In this document: positions 13,075-23,532 of the stretch, piece after piece | Layout of the letters: the number at the start of each line of letters is the position of its first letter | How positions within the stretch are numbered: the stretch's first letter is position 1 | NCBI RefSeq assembly: GCF_001632365.1 | Contig: NW_024468510.1 | Location: 560,310-624,309 of the forward strand | Reading direction: 5' to 3' | Source of the DNA: Laetiporus sulphureus 93-53 | Taxonomy: Eukaryota; Basidiomycota; Agaricomycetes; Polyporales; Laetiporaceae | Length of the DNA stretch: 64,000 nucleotides | Notes under the pieces: generated by a model | The model's input: only the letters and a program-made list of their open reading frames with translations | What the model was told of the DNA's origin: nothing | Databases searched by the model: none | Translations under genes and position numbers: made by a program

Positions 13075-16000
13075 CTACTCGAAGGAAATTGCAAGCGTCA
13101 CAAGGAATAACCAAAGTCCAACTCTCTGCAATCTGTTCAGAGTCTCCTCCTTCCTGGGGCCGTCTCCAGCTCTATTCGTAAACCAATCAAAGCTCATACC
13201 AATGTTCCTGAATTCCCGCCTCTCTATCATGCCTATCAAACGACCGAACTCACTGAAAATCCGGATGATGCTGCTTTCGACTATGGCTGCAATCTTGCGC
13301 ATTCCGGTGACAGTCGTGTCAATCTGAGCAACCCTATCAGCGTTCCTCCAGATGTGGCGATACAGGTCATGGAGTATGTTGGCCATAAAAAGTGCGAGGA
13401 TCATCCGCACTCCGAAGTACGCGACACCGATGGAATAGTTGGCGGTCGCAGGGAACAGCGAGGACGCTAACCCGCCCATCGCCAAAGCTACGCAGCACGC
13501 CAAGAGCTCGGCGCTGTTTGGAACCGTCTCCCTGTAAGAGAATTCAGGATACCTGGCAATCAGACCGCCGTCACCTTTACTCCACAGGTAAAACCTCCAG
13601 TAAGACCTGCGGCCGAGGTTCCACCATGGATGGGTGACTATGACAGATGGAGCAGCGTGAAACCCGTCACCGCCATGGGAAATGGAATAGTCGCGCTTCC
13701 TCCGGCAGTAGTCTATATCCTCACCGCCGCCAGTCTTAGGAAAGCCTATATCGTACTCAATTCCATCTGCCACGTTCCTACGTGCGATGAGGTTCGCAGT
13801 GACGCCCCACGGTAGGTCTGTATCGTCAGCTCTCTTGCTGGCGATATCCCAAAAGTACGTCACTCCCGCAAGGTGGATAGCAGCTGTGGCAATCGTGTCT
13901 GCGACCGGGAACAACGCGTTTCCGACGAAGCCCGCTGCTTCTGGATGAGCGCGTATCACCTTCTCTGCCTCGATGAGAATGTTCTCCTTCGGAGTGACAT
14001 CGTCATCCAAGAAGAGCACAAACTCGGCAGCGGACTCCCGCAAGCCTCTGTTGCGCGATGCGGATGCACCGAGGTTCGCCGCGTTGACACGGATACGGAC
14101 GTCTGGACGACTTCCGTATCTGCGCACTAACTCGGAGATATTGGGAGACAGGGGGTCGTCGATAATGACTATGAACATCACTACGCACGTCGAGGAAGGT
14201 TGCAGAGCAAGGAATCTGTCCATGAACGTCAAAGTAACCCGGTAACAAGGAATGATCACGTCAAGAGCGAGTTTTCTCTCGACGTTGGGATTGCGAGATC
14301 GAAGCCAAGCCTCGACAGTAGACGTCGCCTCGTCCAATGGACCGAAAGTCCAGTCAGCGGCGGACGCCTTCTCGTAGCGGGCGTCTTCGCTACCGCCGAC
14401 CTTATTGTTGATCCTGGACGGGATCATCCGGGAGCACCCCCAACGGCGATAGAGTTGATATAGGAAGGGGTCGCCGTCTTGGTTGATGAAGACCGCCGGG
14501 ATGACTTGGCCTCCGAAGATGTCCATGTGAATCCTATTCAGAACCGGGAACGTTGGCATACCAGGGAAGGAGGTGTCCGTGAAGGCGACACATCCGAAGC
14601 CATCGGGCACATGTTCCTGTGCAGCAATGTCTGCGAATACGTCGACGATCGCTGACATCCAATTGGGATCCTGCACGGTCACATCGTCTCCCATTAACGT
14701 GAAGTATTCGCAACCGTCCTCCCATGCCCTCTGAGCACAATCGCGCCAGAGCGCGCATACATGACCTCGAGGATGATCGCAGATGAGGGTATCAATCTGC
14801 GATATACCCTCGGTACGCAGCATGCTCTCTGCTCGATTGACTCCGCCTGGTCGGTCTCCGAGAAGGAATACATCGTCGTGGTCGATGGCAAGGTAGATGC
14901 GCAGATGGTAGCGCATACCGAGGCGTCCGATGTCGTACGCAGTCGTAGACAGCAACGAGCGGGCGAAATTTCGCAGGTTATCTAAACAGTCTTCTCGATG
15001 GGACGATCCGCGCGAGGTGATTGGAAGAAGGATGGCGAAAGTGTGCGCTTCTGTCTGCAAATCGACCTTCTCGCTTCTTCGCAAGCGTTCCAGCGTCAAA
15101 GAAAGCTCGGAGCCCTCCAGAGTCGCCAGCATCTGATCCGCTTCATCCGCAATCCACCGCCATGTTCGTGTCATTCCTTCTTCAAGAGACGTAGTCGGAG
15201 TCCAACGCAGTCGCTCTTGGATGAGCTCGTTATTCGAATTGCGGGAGCCTACGCCCACGGGCCTGTCGAGGACGTAGGAGTACCGAACCTGCTCCGGCTT
15301 CAAGCCTGCGCATCGGATGGCCATTTCAGCAAGCTCTTGGATAGTGACAGCATGGTCACAGCCGACGTTGACGGGCTCCCGACACTCGGACCACAGGAGG
15401 CGGACGATCGCTTCCACGGCATCGTCGATGAAGCAAAAGCTCCGCCGCTGAGACCCATCGCCCCAAAGCTCGATGTCTGCGGGGAAGTCGTCGATGCGCT
15501 GTGCAGCTAAGGCCTTCCGCAGGAGAGCTGCGGGTACCTTCTCATGTCCCCCTCTCCAGCAACCACCAGGACCGAAAATGTTGTGAAACCTAGCAATACG
15601 AACCTCCATGCGTGACGTATACTGCTGTAGGACGTGTTCAGCGTGTAGCTTTTCCAAACCGTAAAGGCCTTGCGGCTTGGGGGGCATATTTGCGTAGACA
15701 TCCGACTCCCGCAAGGAGACGTCCACGTTCCCTACCTCCTGCAGCGTGTCTGGATACACACATGCTGAGGATGCATAGAGAAAGCGGGCAACCCCAGCTG
15801 AGAGGGATGCGGAGAGTACATTGATAAGCATAGTGTGATTCTCGTTGTAGATAGTGGAATCATTCGCGGAGTGGATCACTCCCATACCGCCCATGGTAGC
15901 GGCAAAGTGAAGAACGATCTTGACACCATTTATGGCGCGTGAACAGAATGTCGGATCGCAGAGGTTGCCGATCATGATATCTATCCCGGACGAAGCTTCA

Positions 16001-16190
16001 ATGTACCTGCGAGGGTTGATGTCCACCACTCGCACTCGATGCCCACCGCCAGCGAGGCGGTTCGCAACATGGGCTCCCTACGAGAACTTTAATCAATATA
16101 ATGGCTCCATGGCTCGCACTAACAGGGACTCCGTACGATGAAGCCATTTCCTCCGGTCACCAAGATAAGATCGTTCTTCCGGGAGGGCAT
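13075..16190 (-). CDS. GDP-mannose 3,5-epimerase fused to two glycosyltransferase modules and a membrane tail
   Basis: A 1018-residue protein in two exons (16137-16190 and 13075-16077). Residues 1-345 form an extended SDR epimerase: Rossmann motif TGGNGFIGAHVA, created exactly by the splice, then AATMGGMG, SSACVYP (Cys about 124), YGLEK (Tyr 157, Lys 161), RFHNIFGP and GGHEKVPAA (Lys about 198), WGDGSQ and RNSNN. These match plant GDP-mannose 3,5-epimerase, including the Cys/Lys pair used for epimerisation, so the product is likely GDP-L-galactose or GDP-L-gulose. Residues about 365-620 look like a GT-A-type module (LLPITSRG, YFTLMGDDV). Residues about 620-830 are a family 2 glycosyltransferase: DVIIPCYR, NLGASASRNRG, LFLDDDV, GGGEDIDYCRR. 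Two or so membrane helices follow at about 870-925 and a hydrophobic tail ends the protein. Divergent from the methyltransferase-GT8 gene at 17542. Substrates and linkage are unknown. Confidence 0.88.
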
Positions 16191-17541
16191 ACCTATTAGA
16201 CTTAAGGCAGCAATCTGAGAACACTGTCGTCCGAGATAATCCAAGGCGGTCCGCTTAAATATGGGGACATCGGACAGAGCTCTTATAAGAGTCCAGGCGG
16301 CTCCCTCGTAGTAGATGAAATTGGTAACTGGATTCTTACTTCCACTATAGAACGACCAATCTACAGGTCATAACGTCGACCGATACGCTCCTCCACTCAA
16401 GCATCAGCATATTGGAACAATGCTCAGCCCCATAGGGGCAGAGTTGACGTAATGCCAAGGAGTGTTGGGTCTTGGAAGAACTCCGAGTGACGATGAAGGT
16501 CTGGGTCTGGGGCATGTAAAAGGTTCACTGATTCATGATGATGATGTGTACCTGAGCGTTGTCCGAGAAAGAGTATATTCTATCCATACATTGCGGATTC
16601 ACTCATAAGCTCGGTACATGCGTCCTTGAATAAGCCATCCGTTCGTCCCAAATGATCAAAAACCAATATGGCCAGATCATCACGGCTGAGAGTTGTCAAA
16701 CCGCTGCGGCGCGAGGAGTCCCTCAAATGCATCGGTTGCAAATGGTGAATTAGGGAGCCCCTCCTAGACACTAAATTGATATGGGCTCAAACACTGGGAA
16801 GCGGATACCTCGTTCGAGGCAGACGTGGCCACAGGGTTAACGTCACGTCCGGAAGCGAATTATGAGGGGAAGCTTGATATTACCCATGAACGATACAGCT
16901 GCCGAGTCACTGTGCATAATAGTGGGCAGCATGTGTGCCTTCGAAGCCAGGCTGCTTTTAAGCCAGTAAATATCCTACCAGTCTGGATGGCGTTGTGAGT
17001 GACTGACGCTAAGCCCTTTGGCTCTGTTACGAGACGAACGCACCACTTTAACGCCACCTGACTTGAGGCAGCTCTCAATGCGGTGTTTCGAACGTGCTAA
17101 ACCGCATCGGAACCCTAATTATCTCGTCATCCCGAGGGCGGGCGTCATTTGCCGAGGAGTCCGCGCTAGTCCGCGGGTTGGTGCAAGGGATATATGGGGT
17201 AGGGTCCCAGACAATTCGGTGAGTTCTCGCCCAATATTAATTGTGAGGTCTGGGTAACGCTGCATTTGGCTGCATGAGCGCGACCACGAGGACGTCATCC
17301 GACAGCCGTGAGGTGTCCAGGCTCAGTCAAGCAAGAGAGGAAGACCGTACGATAGAGAAGACCTTTCTGCATTTATACCGTTCGAAAGACAAGTTATCCC
17401 TTGCATTGCACACGAAGCTCCCCTACTGCCCTTGTCAACATCTATTGACTGCTCTGTTGCATCGAGTAAGCAATTATCCTCACTGTTGATCATTTCTCAC
17501 GTATTGTTCAATGCCTAGGACGCTAGTACAGCCGTCAGTAA
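16191..17541. other. Shared intergenic region of the divergent glycan gene pair
   Basis: 1.35 kb between two divergently read starts, so it must hold both promoters. A TATA-like site for the minus gene lies at 16254-16261, and a palindromic CTTATAAG at 16282-16289. Open frames inside (for example near 16580-16771) show no recognisable family and are probably chance. Confidence 0.45.
16254..16261 (-). promoter_or_regulatory. TATA-like box of the epimerase-glycosyltransferase gene
   Basis: TATTTAAG on the minus strand, 64-71 bases before the ATG at 16190. Confidence 0.4.
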
Positions 17542-19149
17542 ATGATGTCGAACGAAGATACCAACTCGCTGTACAAGTTCACGCCAACGCAAGATTGGTT
17601 CTCCTTCCACATAGACACATGGAGGTCGTTGTTTCCCTTGGTCCAATCTCCACGCCCTCGTGTGCTGGAAATCGGGTCCTGGGAAGGCCGCTCTGCCGTG
17701 TTTATGTTGACCGAGCTGTGCGCCACTGGCGGCGAGGTCGTCTGCATCGACCATTTCGACCTCATGGAGACCGACGCAGGGCGCGAGCGTTACGCGAAGA
17801 TCACTCATAACCTGTCCCTGACTGGGAAACCGTTTCGCATCCTGGATGACTTCAGCGTCCCCGCGCTAATGATGCTCTTGCAAGAGGAAATGTCATCCGC
17901 TCACCCAGGCTTCGACTGGATCTACATAGATGGATCGCACGAGGCTGATGACACGTTCCTTGATGGAGAGCTGGCGTGGAGGTTGGCGAGGCAGGGCGCG
18001 ATCATGATCTTTGACGACTACCACTGGGACAAAGAGCCTGAGGACAGCATTCACCACCCCAAGCGCGGCATCGACGCTTTCATGACGCTGCACGCTGGGG
18101 AATTTGAGCTGTTGACGAGCCACACCCAGTACCAGGTGGTCCTGCGAAAATCATGCGACATGCGCATCGGCTTCCTCGTGAAGGGAAACGCAGACCACGG
18201 ACTGGACTCGGCGCTCGGGTACGGTGTGCATGTCGTCCTCACCATTGACTCTCCATACGCGATGGCAGCGGCGGTTACCATCCGCAGCGCCATTGCACAC
18301 ACAAGCGGACGCTTGACGATCTACGTGATCAATGCCGGCCTCACCGAAGAAGACAAAGATCGCATTCGCGCGTCAGCCCCAGTGCAACGGGAAGCCACCA
18401 TCGTGTTCCTCAGCCTCCCCAAAGATAGTTTCGCGAGAGCAGAAAGCATGATCTGGGCGAAGATCGATATGATCCCCGCACTGCCTGTTGAACGAGTGCT
18501 CTATCTTGACGCAGATCTCCTCGTGCGAGGAGATCTGCGAGAGCTTTGGGACACTGATCTCCAGGGCAGGTCCCTGGCTGCCGTCACGGATGTTGGCTAC
18601 CCGCGTGGTCATAAGGGACCAAAGCGCCCGTACTTCAATGCAGGTGTGCTGCTTATGGATCTGGCGAAGATCAGAGGAAACATGGACGCGCTACGCACGA
18701 CAATGGACGGGATGACGACTAGCCGATTCCGTGATCAGGATGCATTGAACGTCCATTTCGACGATGACTGGGTTCCGCTGTCGTTGAAGTGGAATGCGCA
18801 GGGCTTGGGAACATATGCCGAGTTACCTTCCGCAGATCGAACGACCATCAGCCTCGCAGAGATGCACGATCCACGCATCGTCCATTTCACTGGTCCTGTC
18901 AGTCCAGAGATGGAGAAAGTCCTGAACCCGTACGTGCAGCCGTACACGGCAAAACCATGGGGATATGCGGGCGCGCCGGGACACCCGTACCAGGAGGAAT
19001 GGTGGAAGATGCTAGAGGGTACTGCTTGGAAAGGTTGGAGACAGTCCGATGAATATTGCGCCTCTTGTGTGCAGGAGAGGGATAATGCAATGCGTGCTGC
19101 TTGCGATCGTTTCAGACAGAGGGTCGGAGAGGCCGTAGTCATTCATTAG
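17542..19149 (+). CDS. SAM-dependent methyltransferase fused to a GT8 glycosyltransferase
   Basis: A 535-residue protein read without any intron. Residues about 20-205 are a class I methyltransferase of the Methyltransf_24/CmcI-like type: VLEIGSWEGRSA is the SAM-binding glycine loop, VVCIDHFD the acidic strand-2 end, and DWIYIDGSHEADDTFLDGE..IMIFDDYHW the metal and acceptor region. Residues about 225-500 are a glycosyltransferase family 8 domain: VHVVLTIDSPYAMAAAVTIRSA, the metal-binding DxD in YLDADLLV (323-325), YFNAGVLLMDL, DQDALN and IVHFTG. Two adjacent ATGs (17542, 17545) could start it. GT8 enzymes are retaining transferases, often using UDP-glucose or UDP-galactose; the true donor is not visible. 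No signal peptide or membrane helix is seen, so it is likely cytosolic or peripheral. It shares its promoter region with the epimerase fusion, which suggests a joint pathway making a methylated glycan. Confidence 0.88.
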   Translation: MMSNEDTNSLYKFTPTQDWFSFHIDTWRSLFPLVQSPRPRVLEIGSWEGRSAVFMLTELCATGGEVVCIDHFDLMETDAGRERYAKITHNLSLTGKPFRILDDFSVPALMMLLQEEMSSAHPGFDWIYIDGSHEADDTFLDGELAWRLARQGAIMIFDDYHWDKEPEDSIHHPKRGIDAFMTLHAGEFELLTSHTQYQVVLRKSCDMRIGFLVKGNADHGLDSALGYGVHVVLTIDSPYAMAAAVTIRSAIAHTSGRLTIYVINAGLTEEDKDRIRASAPVQREATIVFLSLPKDSFARAESMIWAKIDMIPALPVERVLYLDADLLVRGDLRELWDTDLQGRSLAAVTDVGYPRGHKGPKRPYFNAGVLLMDLAKIRGNMDALRTTMDGMTTSRFRDQDALNVHFDDDWVPLSLKWNAQGLGTYAELPSADRTTISLAEMHDPRIVHFTGPVSPEMEKVLNPYVQPYTAKPWGYAGAPGHPYQEEWWKMLEGTAWKGWRQSDEYCASCVQERDNAMRAACDRFRQRVGEAVVIH

Positions 19150-20177
19150 CTTACGCATTTTGCATTACGTTGTTGACGGAATCTTCCACCTCAAACGACT
19201 TAGCTATGAAGGAATGGCTCTCTGATCATTGTCGTCCAAAGCCGGCTTGGGTTTGGACGGTAAGTGTAATGGTCCATATCAGCTCGAAGACACGCGAGGC
19301 AGTCATATTATTCATTTGTCTACTGACGTCAAAATGCCACGTTCGATGAGAATATCAGCATTCACGTTGCGGCCTACTCCTGACCTGTGACCTAGAAATT
19401 AGCATAACTGCATGTATCGTAGTGGTTTTGAGTAACGACGTAGCTATCTTCGACAAGGAAAAGCGACAGGACTTGCTACCGCATCTGCAAAGGGTCATAT
19501 GCTCGCTGAACTTAACGATGCCCCCCATCGTGAAAGCGCCGAGCTCGGGCTGCATCTGTGCGGTCAGCCCGGCCATGGGGCTTGTACATGAGTGGCGAAT
19601 TGGGCAAGAATCTAGTCCCATCTGGCAGGTATCAGTGGACCGCGCGAAGTCGCCGCGCATGGTCACATCGACCTCACGAACAATCAAAGAAAGATATGTC
19701 CAGCGCTCTCGCGTGTCGCATTAACTCACTGCCGCTAGAAGAAGCTCATTTTCAAGTATCTAGCATGCCTGCAGATAATAACTTGTGGTAGATGAGCGAC
19801 TGGTCTTCTTATTATAAGCGGCGTGGTCTTCGAATTCATAATTGGTCTGCGGGGATTGGGGCTTCATCTGGTCGCGTTGCAGTCGCTCGCTCGTTCTGCC
19901 CCCTGCCCAACGGTTAACGTTCAATGCAATGTTCGACACTGAGTCAATTCAGCACTTGCCGGATGGCCGCCATGGAATACAGTCGACCTCGTTCTCAAGT
20001 CATCTTTAAGGGGACGGCATCGTGCTATCCTGTCATCTCCGCAATGTATCCGGCGTTCGCACGGTACGGGTCTCATTCCACAAGAAGATACATTACAAAC
20101 TCAACGGATTTAAACTGTTTGTTGAACATAGAATAAGGTGATTATAGGCTCGTTTGGAGCGTCAACATGGTCCCACC
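19150..20177. other. Intergenic region with no recognised gene
   Basis: About 1 kb between convergent ends. Overlapping open frames of about 100 codons exist on both strands at 19355-19724, but neither resembles a family I know and both lack coherent splice partners. I call nothing here. Confidence 0.35.
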
Positions 20178-21140
20178 TCAGAAGAAACCCGAGTCATCAT
20201 CATATCCACCATCAAATCCGGGGTCAGGACCGCCCATGTACGGGTCTCCCGTCGACAACCCTAGTCAAGCCACGTTCAGCCGCCACGCATCCCTCGCACA
20301 ATTCCCAGGACACTCACCTTGATCGAAGCCCTCCTCACGCTCGTGCTCATCGTGCCGCTCCACGAGATCCTCGATCAGCATGCCGCCCAGGAGACCCGCA
20401 CCTCCTGCTCGCCATCATCAATTGCGCGATCGTCACATCGACAACACCAGCAGCGGAGACCCCACTTACCGGCCGCGACCGCGGTGCCCATCCCAATGCC
20501 GTGCTTCTTCCTCTGAGGCGGTGCGCTCTCGACGATGACGGGCTGCTGCTGCTGCACGGGCTGCTGACCGCCGCCGAACCAGCCTGGCGCCGGACCATCT
20601 CAGTGTTGACATCCAGATATCTAAGGCAGACAGCTCACCTCGGCCTTCTCTAGAAGGCCCATACCCGCTGGGAGGAGGCGATGCATAGTTGTCATATCGC
20701 TGCGGCGGAGGCGCCTGAGCATATCCGGGTTTCTGGTCGTATCCGCCGGAGTATGGGGAGGGGCTGTACCCGCGGTTATCCGATGATGGTGGGCCTGCGG
20801 GCGGAGCATAGCCAGGGCGGGGTGATGGTGGAGGCGGTGGTCCAAGCGGGTGCACCCAGGATGACCGTGGCGGATTCTCGTTCGTGTTTACGTAGAACCT
20901 GGGAAGACTGCATGAAGCTCTTGTTGTATTCGCACTCCTGGGATTAGCCTACCATGCATTATAGCTGAAGGAACCGTTCGTTAGCGTCATGGGCGTCATG
21001 ACTGCGAGATGAACGTACTTGCGATCATATTGAGACACCCAGCCTGGAGGCAATGGTCGTGCGTCAGGATTGACTGGAGAATTCGGCGCATCTCTTAAAG
21101 AGCCGTAATTTGCGCTGTAGCCGGGGTTGTACTGAGACAT
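20178..21140 (-). CDS. WW-domain protein with Pro/Gly/Tyr-rich linker and glycine-zipper-like segment
   Basis: Opens MSQYNPGYSANYGSLRDAP and then a single WW domain spread over three exons: LPPGWVSQYDR-NYNAW-FYVNTNENPPRSSWVHP, with both signature tryptophans and the final proline. A long linker rich in P, G, Y and S follows (GPPPPPSPRPGYAPP, GGYDQKPGYAQAPPP). Next comes a basic patch (PPQRKKHGIGMG) and a small-residue run TAVAAGAAGLLGG of glycine-zipper type. Then an acidic/charged stretch DLVERHDEHEREE and a tail ending GGYDDDSGFF. WW domains bind proline motifs; no catalytic domain is present, so it is probably an adaptor. Proteins of this build are frequent in basidiomycetes but I know no assigned function. 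Confidence 0.8.
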
Positions 21141-21988
21141 CAGGAAGCGATTTCAGACTGGTGAGTGTTTGGGAGAAAGTGCTGACAGCAGTGAGGCGTT
21201 ATAAACCTCCCGCGGTCGAGATATCGTGACCGTTGCCGCTACCTTCCGAGGAGTTGCATCATCGTGCTTTATGAATTGGTCGCCTATCAGCATTTCACCG
21301 CCATCACTGACCATCTGACATTAGTATTACGACACCCATTGTCGTCGGTCACAATGACCAGATAGCCTGGTATACTTAAATCCAACCAAGTGCCAGTTCT
21401 TCTCCCTGGTGTCGTTTCTACGATCCAGGTACTATACTCATAGCCGTGACGTTATTCGTGGCGATCTGTAACAAATCTATCCATCTACTTTGAGCGGCAT
21501 GACATTCCATGTACTATTTTTCATACAGGATGTACACTGCCCATATCTCATCATGCAGCTCCACAATTCAGGCTAATTTTGATGAATTGGGACGACAGCG
21601 ATTATGGAGCGTGACAGGAATAACGGCCATAAAGTGCTAGCTAAGACCACAGTATTCCTGAATCCGTGATCCTCCGGATTAATTGCCATGGAATGCTCTC
21701 GAATTGCTTTGTAGAAGCATACGCGAACACCTCCGAGTCTTCTCGATCCCTGAGATCGTTCGTTAGACATGCTGTACCGGCATTCCAACCAAAGAACTAC
21801 CAAACATCTTTGGTTTGGACCGTCAAGCACTACAACATCGACAATTAAAAGCTAGTTGAAAAACGAATACAACTATATACGTGTTTATCGCTGTTAGATC
21901 AAGGCTAGGGAACGTGAACCAGGAACCCTGAGAAGCCAATTACCGGACGACGAATTAAGATACGCGAGAACATGGAGTGGGTCTGCGG
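21141..21988. other. Intergenic region
   Basis: About 0.85 kb between the start of the WW gene and the stop of the HMG-box gene. No supported gene. A TTATAAC site near 21198-21204 could be the WW gene's TATA element. Confidence 0.35.
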
Positions 21989-22921
21989 TTACGCCTTCGA
22001 CTTCTTGTGCTTCTTCTCCTTGACCTCATCATGTCTCAAGGGCTTGGACTTCTTGGGCGCAGGCTTGACATCCTCCTCGCTGCTTTGCTCAGACGACGAA
22101 CCCTCCTCATTCGGCTCCCGCTCTTCTTGTTCTTCCTCCTCCGATGTCTCTTCCTCCGAAGTAGCAGTCGGCGCAGCGGTAGCTACAGACTTCGCCTCAG
22201 GGGTAGCTGCGGGCTGGGCCTTCATGTGTGTCACACAAATTTTCACAACTATAGAGGAATGGAACATACTGCTGCCGCAGTAGCGCCATTGACAGGGGAG
22301 CTACGGTTATCATATACGGACTTTTCGGCGAGATACTGGTCCTTGGCAGCCTTTTGGCGCTGCTCATATTGCTAGAATGAATCGGATATATTATTCAGAC
22401 AAGCAAGACAACAGATGAATAGGACTTTACGCACCTCCTTTTCCTCCTTCGACATTGAGGCCCACTTCTTCGCGATCATCGTGAGCAGCTCATTATTCGG
22501 GATATCCGGGTTCTTCGCCTTCAGCTCCGAGCGGACCTCGTTCTGGAATAGGAGGTACGACGAGGGAGGACGCTTGGGAGCATTGGGGTCTTTGATCTTC
22601 TTTAATCCTCGCTTCCTCCTCCCATCGCCATCTTCCCCGTCGCGCGATTTGCGTTTTCTCCCGTTCGGCACGACAGCGGGACCGAACTGCCCTGCGGGAA
22701 TCCCAGTTGCGTAAGGGATATGCGCGATGGTGTTCGCAAATCCTTCAGCGAGACTGGCAGCGGCGCGCATCTGCTCGGCTATGCTCGTCAAGCTGCTAAC
22801 GAACTGCCATCAAACGCGTCCACGGTGAGCGGCCAAACGACAAGCCCCAGACAGCGTAGAAGCGACGTACCTGCATTTTCTGGAACTCGAACTGAGCAGG
22901 ACCCTCAGGAAGATTTGCCAT
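21989..22921 (-). CDS. HMG-box chromatin protein
   Basis: Start at 22921 gives MANLPEGPAQFEFQKMQ; the next exon must begin at TTCGTTAGC so that FVSSLTSIAEQMR follows in frame. A nuclear-localisation-like cluster GRKRKSRDGED..RRKRGLKKIKD precedes one HMG box: DPNAPKRPPSSYLLFQNEVRSEL..NPDIPNNELLTMIAKKWASMSKEEKE, continued in the next exon by YEQRQKAAKDQYLAEK. The box binds and bends DNA with little sequence preference in the NHP6-like subgroup. The C-terminus is a long acidic, glutamate-serine tail (about 60 residues) ending in a basic KKSKPLRHDEVKEKKHKKSKA-type patch. This acidic-then-basic tail recalls animal HMGB proteins. Nuclear role is inferred from family. Confidence 0.88.
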
Positions 22922-23532
22922 GGTCGCGTAGAGGAAGGAGGGACTGATTTTGTTGAGACGCGTTGGACGCGTCGCGACGTGTCGTGTAAGGAGAATGTAG
23001 GGGGGTAAGAAAAAGTTGAAGCGTCGCTGATGCTGGCAGTAGTCCTTTTCTAGGCGTTGTATGTGTTTGGTTCAATTGATAACAGCCATGGGGATTACAA
23101 ATCCGGCCTAAGCCACTTTATTACAACTCAGCTCACTTGGTGCTATTGTTCGTTGCACTGAGCATTCTGATGCCGCGAACACACATGCTCTCGACAGAAC
23201 GCTTTAGAATCGCAAACGAGAAGTATAATTGATCATCATTACGCTTTCTTCACAGGAAGGATGTCTACTGTGTGACTGTGCTAAGCGTGGGAACGGCATC
23301 CAGAAATGGAAACGCTCATGTAGGAGCTGGAAGCGGAGACTGAAAGGGCGGCATCGAGCCTAACCTCTGACCACCATCACCAACGGTGAACGCGACGAAC
23401 TGGCAAGGTGATAACTGACGGGACGGTCGACGACGCGGCTATTCTGTTTCTTTTCATCTCGTTTACACAGAAATAAGCCCATTAGTTTGCTGTAACCGCT
23501 TGAGAGCGCGAGTGCAAAAAGTGTCGCTACGG
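22922..23532. other. Divergent promoter region of the HMG-box and PNUTS-like genes
   Basis: About 0.6 kb between two divergent starts. No gene supported; it should hold the two promoters. Confidence 0.4.

Noticed and set aside
16580..16771. Small ORF in the shared promoter of the glycan pair.
   Set aside because: 63 codons, no motif, no sign of conservation visible from one sequence.
19355..19724. Possible gene in overlapping frames of about 100 codons on both strands.
   Set aside because: No family motif, no exon partners, and both strands open equally, as expected by chance.
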